DNA of 36,750 nt from a virus: positions 1 through 36,750 of IMG/VR virus record IMGVR_UViG_3300009506_000108; one strand, written 5' to 3'. Shown one piece after another: positions 33,618-36,750 of this stretch (positions within the stretch are counted from its first letter, which is position 1; each line of letters opens with the position of its first letter). The notes beneath the pieces are model-generated. The model saw only the letters and a program-made list of their open reading frames with translations. It was not told the DNA's origin and made no database searches. Position numbers and translations under genes: made by a program.

Positions 33618-34943
33618 ATGCGTACCAATATTCGTGTGGTCAATTCAACTTTGAAAACCCATGAGGGTGCTCCAGCTGCCCACCTCACTCCTTTGAAGGA
33701 ACTCCGTAGGTCAGTACTTACGGCGCTTCTCTGGGAAAACCTCTTTTACGAGGGTGGTAAGGAACACGCGCAGCGTGTTCAGGACCTCGTAGCCCGCTGC
33801 AAGCCAGAGGATGTAGCTAATCTGGCTATCGAAGCCCGCGACTTGATGTATCTGCGTCATGTCCCGCTGTTCCTGGTTCGTCAGTTGGCGCGTATTAAGG
33901 GTAATGGTACGCTCGTGGCGTCGACGCTGGCGAATGTCATTCGTCGTCCAGATGAGCTTACCGAATATCTGGCAATGTATTGGGAGGGTGGTACGACGCG
34001 GCCCCGTCCGGAGCCTTTGTCGGCTGGCTCGAAGCGTGGGCTTGCCCGCGCCTTCAAGAAGTTCTCAGCCTACAGTCTGGCCAAGTACGATCGCGATACT
34101 GGGGTGAAGTTGCGCGACGTTCTCCGAATGGTTCACGCCAAGCCAACGGATGGCGAGGAATCGGCATTGTGGAAGCAGGTATTGGATCGTAGCTTGCCGA
34201 CTCCTGATACTTGGGAGGTCGCCCTCTCGGGCGGCGCGGATAAGCGCGAAGTGTTCGAGAGGCTCTTAGCTGAAAAGAAGCTCGGAGCACTCGCGTTTCT
34301 GCGAAACTTGCGTAACATGATCGAAGCCAAGGTGGACCCTGCTCTGATTCGAGAGCGGTTTGCCGGAAAGCTCGATCAGGTGTTGCCGTTTCGGTTCATC
34401 GCCGCAGTTCGTCATGCACCTGCATTCGCACAGGACTTGAATGACGCAATGTTGCGGGCAGTCGCAGATTACCCACGTCTGCCAGGACAGACGATTGTCT
34501 TAGTCGATGTTTCTGGGTCGATGACTTGTCAGTTGTCTGAAAAGTCAGATATGAATCGTATGGATGCGGCGGCTGGTCTGGCAGTTCTCATTCGTGAGAT
34601 TGCTCAGGATTGCCGTATCTTCACGTTCTCGCAGGACGTTGTTGAAGCACCTGCCTATCGTGGATTGGCATTGGTGGATGGGATCATCACGTCTCAGCCT
34701 TATGGTGGCACCTATCTTGGAGAGGCTGTGCGACGAATTCAGGCGCGGTATCCGCATGATCGGTTGATTGTGGTGACTGATGAACAGTCCCACGATGTGG
34801 TGCCGAATCCAAATAGGACTGGATATATGATCAATGTGGCACCTTACCAGCATGGTGTCGGTTATGGACCTTGGGTTCATATTGATGGTTGGTCTGAGCG
34901 CGTGATGGACTTCATTCGGGAATTGGAGGCAGAAGAGAACTAG
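33618..34943 (+). CDS. Ro60 (TROVE domain + vWA) RNA-binding protein
   Basis: 441 aa, with GGAG seven bases before the ATG. Residues 1-285 form the helical-repeat TROVE-type ring (e.g. 'DLMYLRHVPLFLVRQLARI', 'FLRNLRNMIEAKVD', 'VLPFRFIAAVRHAPAF'). Residues 292-441 are a von Willebrand A domain with an intact metal site: 'DVSGS' (297-301), Thr365 in 'GGTYLG', Asp388 in 'VVTDEQ'. Ro60 proteins bind misfolded RNAs in the central hole and Y RNAs on the outside. Bacterial forms act with exonucleases in RNA quality control. The three structured RNAs around this gene are candidate Y RNA partners. Confidence 0.9.
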   Translation: MRTNIRVVNSTLKTHEGAPAAHLTPLKELRRSVLTALLWENLFYEGGKEHAQRVQDLVARCKPEDVANLAIEARDLMYLRHVPLFLVRQLARIKGNGTLVASTLANVIRRPDELTEYLAMYWEGGTTRPRPEPLSAGSKRGLARAFKKFSAYSLAKYDRDTGVKLRDVLRMVHAKPTDGEESALWKQVLDRSLPTPDTWEVALSGGADKREVFERLLAEKKLGALAFLRNLRNMIEAKVDPALIRERFAGKLDQVLPFRFIAAVRHAPAFAQDLNDAMLRAVADYPRLPGQTIVLVDVSGSMTCQLSEKSDMNRMDAAAGLAVLIREIAQDCRIFTFSQDVVEAPAYRGLALVDGIITSQPYGGTYLGEAVRRIQARYPHDRLIVVTDEQSHDVVPNPNRTGYMINVAPYQHGVGYGPWVHIDGWSERVMDFIRELEAEEN

Positions 34944-34946
34944 AGG

Positions 34947-35019
34947 TTGCGACGGGTAGTAAGGGTCTGTGGGGGATCCCGGGCAATTCCCTGCCTCGCA
35001 TACCTGCTATCCGTCGCAA
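34947..35019 (+). ncRNA. Structured RNA C, downstream of Ro60
   Basis: The terminal stem of 14 bp, TTGCGACGGGTAGT (34947-34960) with GCTATCCGTCGCAA (35006-35019), is extended by A-T and two G-C pairs across one bulged A. A long terminal stem with a single bulge leading to a pyrimidine/purine loop is reminiscent of Y RNA. An inner TGTG/CGCA pairing closes the loop. It lies between the Ro60 stop and the next gene, with no T-run. Confidence 0.6.
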
Positions 35020-35055
35020 TATAAACGTCGGTAACCTTGCTCCGAAAGGACGGTT

Positions 35056-35271
35056 ATGAAACGATTCTACTGCACGGTTTGTCGGCAAGTCAGACGGGTC
35101 CGTAATTGGCCCACCATCCTGTCTAAGCCAAACGAAGTTTCTCCTGGCAAACGTGAGGGGAAATGTGATTGGCATTCTGGTGTTCCAAGGGTAAAGAGGA
35201 TTCCTAAGAAGGTATTCACCTCTAAGCCCAAGACCCCACCGAAGCAACAGCAAGGAAAGAAGCGTCGGTAA
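35056..35271 (+). CDS. Small zinc/basic protein, 71 aa
   Basis: AAAGGACGG precedes the ATG. It starts MKRFYCTVCRQVRRVRNWP with a CxxC, has 'CDWHSG' later, and ends in a Lys/Pro/Gln-rich tail (KTPPKQQQGKKRR). Nucleic-acid binding is likely. It directly follows the Ro60 gene and RNA C, so a functional link is possible. Confidence 0.65.
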   Translation: MKRFYCTVCRQVRRVRNWPTILSKPNEVSPGKREGKCDWHSGVPRVKRIPKKVFTSKPKTPPKQQQGKKRR

Positions 35272-35291
35272 TTGTTGAGTTGAGGTGAATT

Positions 35292-35789
35292 ATGGCTGAC
35301 CAAATGAAGGCATTACAGTCTGCAACTTCGTGTATTGATGAATACATTGCTACACTTGAAATTCGTAAGGCGAAGGCCAGTTCCTATCGAGAGGAGCAGC
35401 AGATCGCTATGGAGTTTGTTCAGGCTTTTCCTGAGGGAAATCCTGAACCTGGAGAAGAAAGTTATTCATCTCCAGATACAAGGGTAGCCTTCTCCCTCGA
35501 TACTGGTTGCATCAACGCTATCATGCTCAATTGGGACTGTACGACTGGTCTTGCTGATGTGAAACCCCGTCTCAAGTGGCTTGCTGATCGTCTTGGAAAG
35601 TATACAATCAATAATGATCCACACGCGCAACGAAAACAGTACATCTTTCGAGATGGACGTTTCTTCTTTCAGGTGTTCTTTTGGAAGCCTAATGCTGTTT
35701 GCAAGTTTGTCCAGACTGGAGTGAAAGAAGAACCTGTGTACGAATTCAAGTGTTCTGATGGGTCTACAGATGGAGCCGTAGCTGAATAA
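35292..35789 (+). CDS. Hypothetical protein, 165 aa
   Basis: GAGGTGA precedes the ATG. The N-terminal 55 residues are helix (ATSCIDEYIATLEIRKAKAS), followed by an alpha/beta part with many aromatic residues ('LKWLADRLGKYTINNDPH', 'YIFRDGRFFFQVFFWKPNA'). No catalytic motif is visible. It is 20 bp from the preceding gene, so probably in the same transcript. Confidence 0.65.
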   Translation: MADQMKALQSATSCIDEYIATLEIRKAKASSYREEQQIAMEFVQAFPEGNPEPGEESYSSPDTRVAFSLDTGCINAIMLNWDCTTGLADVKPRLKWLADRLGKYTINNDPHAQRKQYIFRDGRFFFQVFFWKPNAVCKFVQTGVKEEPVYEFKCSDGSTDGAVAE

Positions 35790-35817
35790 AATTCTTGTGG
35801 TGGATTGCTTTTGTCCT

Positions 35818-35846
35818 TGCAATTCGCTAGTTTTTGTGGTAGGATG
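35818..35846 (+). promoter_or_regulatory. Promoter for the 133-aa coiled-coil gene
   Basis: TTGCAATT, 17-bp spacer ending GTGG, TAGGAT. The leader is about 40 nt. Confidence 0.65.
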
Positions 35847-35892
35847 GTTACCGTTACGTGGCGGTAACTCGTTAACCTTTGCAGGAGAAGTT

Positions 35893-36294
35893 ATGGCTCT
35901 TCGGACTCTTCAGTTCAACCGCATCCACAAGAACGGCTGGCTCTCGTGGAAGCTCGTCGGTGTCCCCGGTGCAGTCTTCATCGATAAGCGAATGCTCGAT
36001 GAGGAGACCCTCGCCAATCCCCCGCAGACTCTTGAGCTGGATGTCCCCGGAATGAAGGAGCCGGGTGCTGACGCTACGGCACAGGCCGAGGCGAAGGCGA
36101 AGGCCAAGGCGGAGCGCGATGCTAAGAAGGCAGAGCGCGCTGCGGCTCAGGCTGCCAAGGCTCAGGAGCGACTCCAGAAGCTCCAGGAGAAGGCTGCTGC
36201 GGCACAGGCTAAGGCTGATGCTGTCGCTGCGAAGGCGGCTGCGGCGGTCAGTGGGCAGAGTGCTGAGGGTTCTGCTGACTCCCCGGATATGTAA
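35893..36294 (+). CDS. Beta-domain plus Ala/Lys/Glu coiled-coil protein, 133 aa
   Basis: AGGAG precedes the ATG; the longer frame is rejected. Residues 1-55 form a small beta domain ('LQFNRIHKNGWLSWKL', 'GVPGAVFIDKRMLDEE', 'PPQTLELDVPGMKEPGAD'). Residues 60-120 are Ala/Lys/Glu helix (AKAKAERDAKKAERAAAQAA). Same architecture and conserved blocks as the 21560-21982 product. Codon third positions are strongly GC-rich compared with the neighbouring genes, as expected for a highly expressed gene. Function unknown. Confidence 0.75.
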   Translation: MALRTLQFNRIHKNGWLSWKLVGVPGAVFIDKRMLDEETLANPPQTLELDVPGMKEPGADATAQAEAKAKAKAERDAKKAERAAAQAAKAQERLQKLQEKAAAAQAKADAVAAKAAAAVSGQSAEGSADSPDM

Positions 36295-36300
36295 ATTCTA

Positions 36301-36389
36301 GTAACGGCTCTGTCCGCGGCACGGCCGTTATGAGGTGACCAGGCACCGAAATTGGGAGCCGGCCTGGATTTCGGCTCCCGGTCTCCCTC
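36301..36389 (+). promoter_or_regulatory. Structured leader with the ribosome site held away from the start codon
   Basis: Hairpin 1: TAACGGC (36302-36308) with GCCGTTA (36324-36330). Then GAGGTGA (36332-36338), a hairpin closed by GACC/GGTC (36337-36340 with 36380-36383) with inner GGGAGCCG/CGGCTCCC, then TCCCTC and the ATG. No ribosome site lies next to the ATG. Folding would bring GAGG near it, or GAGG could pair with CCTC and block it. Confidence 0.5.
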
Positions 36390-36707
36390 ATGACAACTTT
36401 AACTTCGGGAAAACAGTGGATAGCCCATTGTGGAAAAGGGGCGCGTCTGCGTTACCTGAAGCAACGCTGTAATCCTATCATCCGCAGTAAAGACCCGCAA
36501 ATTCAATCCGCCCTCGCCAGAGTAAGACAATCCCTCGAACAACATCCAGAAAAAGACTTTGGTCTTTTGTGGGTTGTATCAAAAGCCTTATCTATTATCG
36601 ATGATACAGGGGTAGGTGCGGATTTCGCTCTCAATTATCTAATGGATCAGTGGGATGCTGATCAAACACTTAAGGTGAAATTACCAGTCGCTAAAGGTGC
36701 AGCATGA
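36390..36707 (+). CDS. Hypothetical protein, 105 aa
   Basis: Starts MTTLTSGKQWIAHCGKGARL directly after the structured leader, without a nearby Shine-Dalgarno. Middle: 'KDPQIQSALARVRQSLEQHP' and 'DFGLLWVVSKALSIIDDTG', likely helical, ending 'LKVKLPVAKGAA'. Its stop overlaps the next ATG (ATGA). No family recognised. Confidence 0.65.
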   Translation: MTTLTSGKQWIAHCGKGARLRYLKQRCNPIIRSKDPQIQSALARVRQSLEQHPEKDFGLLWVVSKALSIIDDTGVGADFALNYLMDQWDADQTLKVKLPVAKGAA

Positions 36708-36750
36708 AATGTGATATCTGCCGTGGTGCTTGTTGCGAAAGCCTCAATTT
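36704..36750 (+). CDS. Cysteine-rich protein, N-terminus only
   Basis: Runs off the window. It begins MKCDICRGACCESLN, with four Cys in ten residues. The CxxCxGxCC pattern is common at the start of small phage proteins and of YkgJ-like zinc/iron cluster proteins. AAGGTG precedes the ATG. Only 15 residues are visible. Confidence 0.6.
   Translation, partial: MKCDICRGACCESLN

Overview
The window is part of a tailed double-stranded DNA bacteriophage genome. It has a long-tailed (siphovirus-like) virion module, a primase-helicase, a tRNA gene, many tiny tightly packed genes and almost no metabolic genes. No integrase or lysis gene is recognisable here. The host cannot be named. Promoters look sigma-70 type (TTGCAA, 17 bp, TATAAT), Shine-Dalgarno sites are strong (AGGAGG), and the protein signal peptide is ordinary bacterial.

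Layout: (1) 1-19.1 kb, minus strand, is one late operon read from about 19.13 kb leftwards. It runs: possible small terminase, small structural and Zn-binding proteins, a secreted protein, tail-fibre genes (one with about 35 short repeats), large terminase, DUF4055-type portal, scaffold, P22-like coat protein, head-tail connectors, two related tail-tube proteins, a tail assembly chaperone with a textbook -1 frameshift site, and the start of the tape measure protein. (2) 19.1-20.7 kb is a non-standard region. It contains a 1,130-bp island (19311-20440) with not one GA or TC dinucleotide on either strand, holding one acidic-residue-free ORF and its terminator. (3) 20.7-26.0 kb is an accessory zone of small minus-strand cassettes, each laid out as motif, promoter, 1-5 genes, terminator. 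The spacers carry a dispersed 13-bp motif (GATRTCGNCNCGA-like, always in one orientation), 8-bp tandem arrays and longer repeats. (4) 26.0-27.05 kb is a gene-free, repeat-rich control region with a cluster of GTAATAT boxes. (5) 27.06-29.6 kb is a nine-gene minus operon of small proteins. (6) 29.6-31.9 kb holds a PrimPol/VirE-type primase-helicase and a YozE-like gene behind a structured leader. (7) 32.1-36.75 kb is plus strand: small genes, tRNA-Leu(UAA), and a phage Ro60 (TROVE + vWA) protein. Ro60 is preceded by two tandem structured RNAs with conserved loops and covarying stems, and followed by a third stem-loop RNA. Then come further small genes.

The most unusual items are the GA/TC-free island next to the late promoter, the Ro60/tandem RNA locus, and the oriented, stoperator-like dispersed motif linked to a repeated promoter design. 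Two genes appear to be leaderless, with the start codon exactly at the predicted +1 of that promoter. All functional names rest on recognition of motifs by eye; no database search was run.
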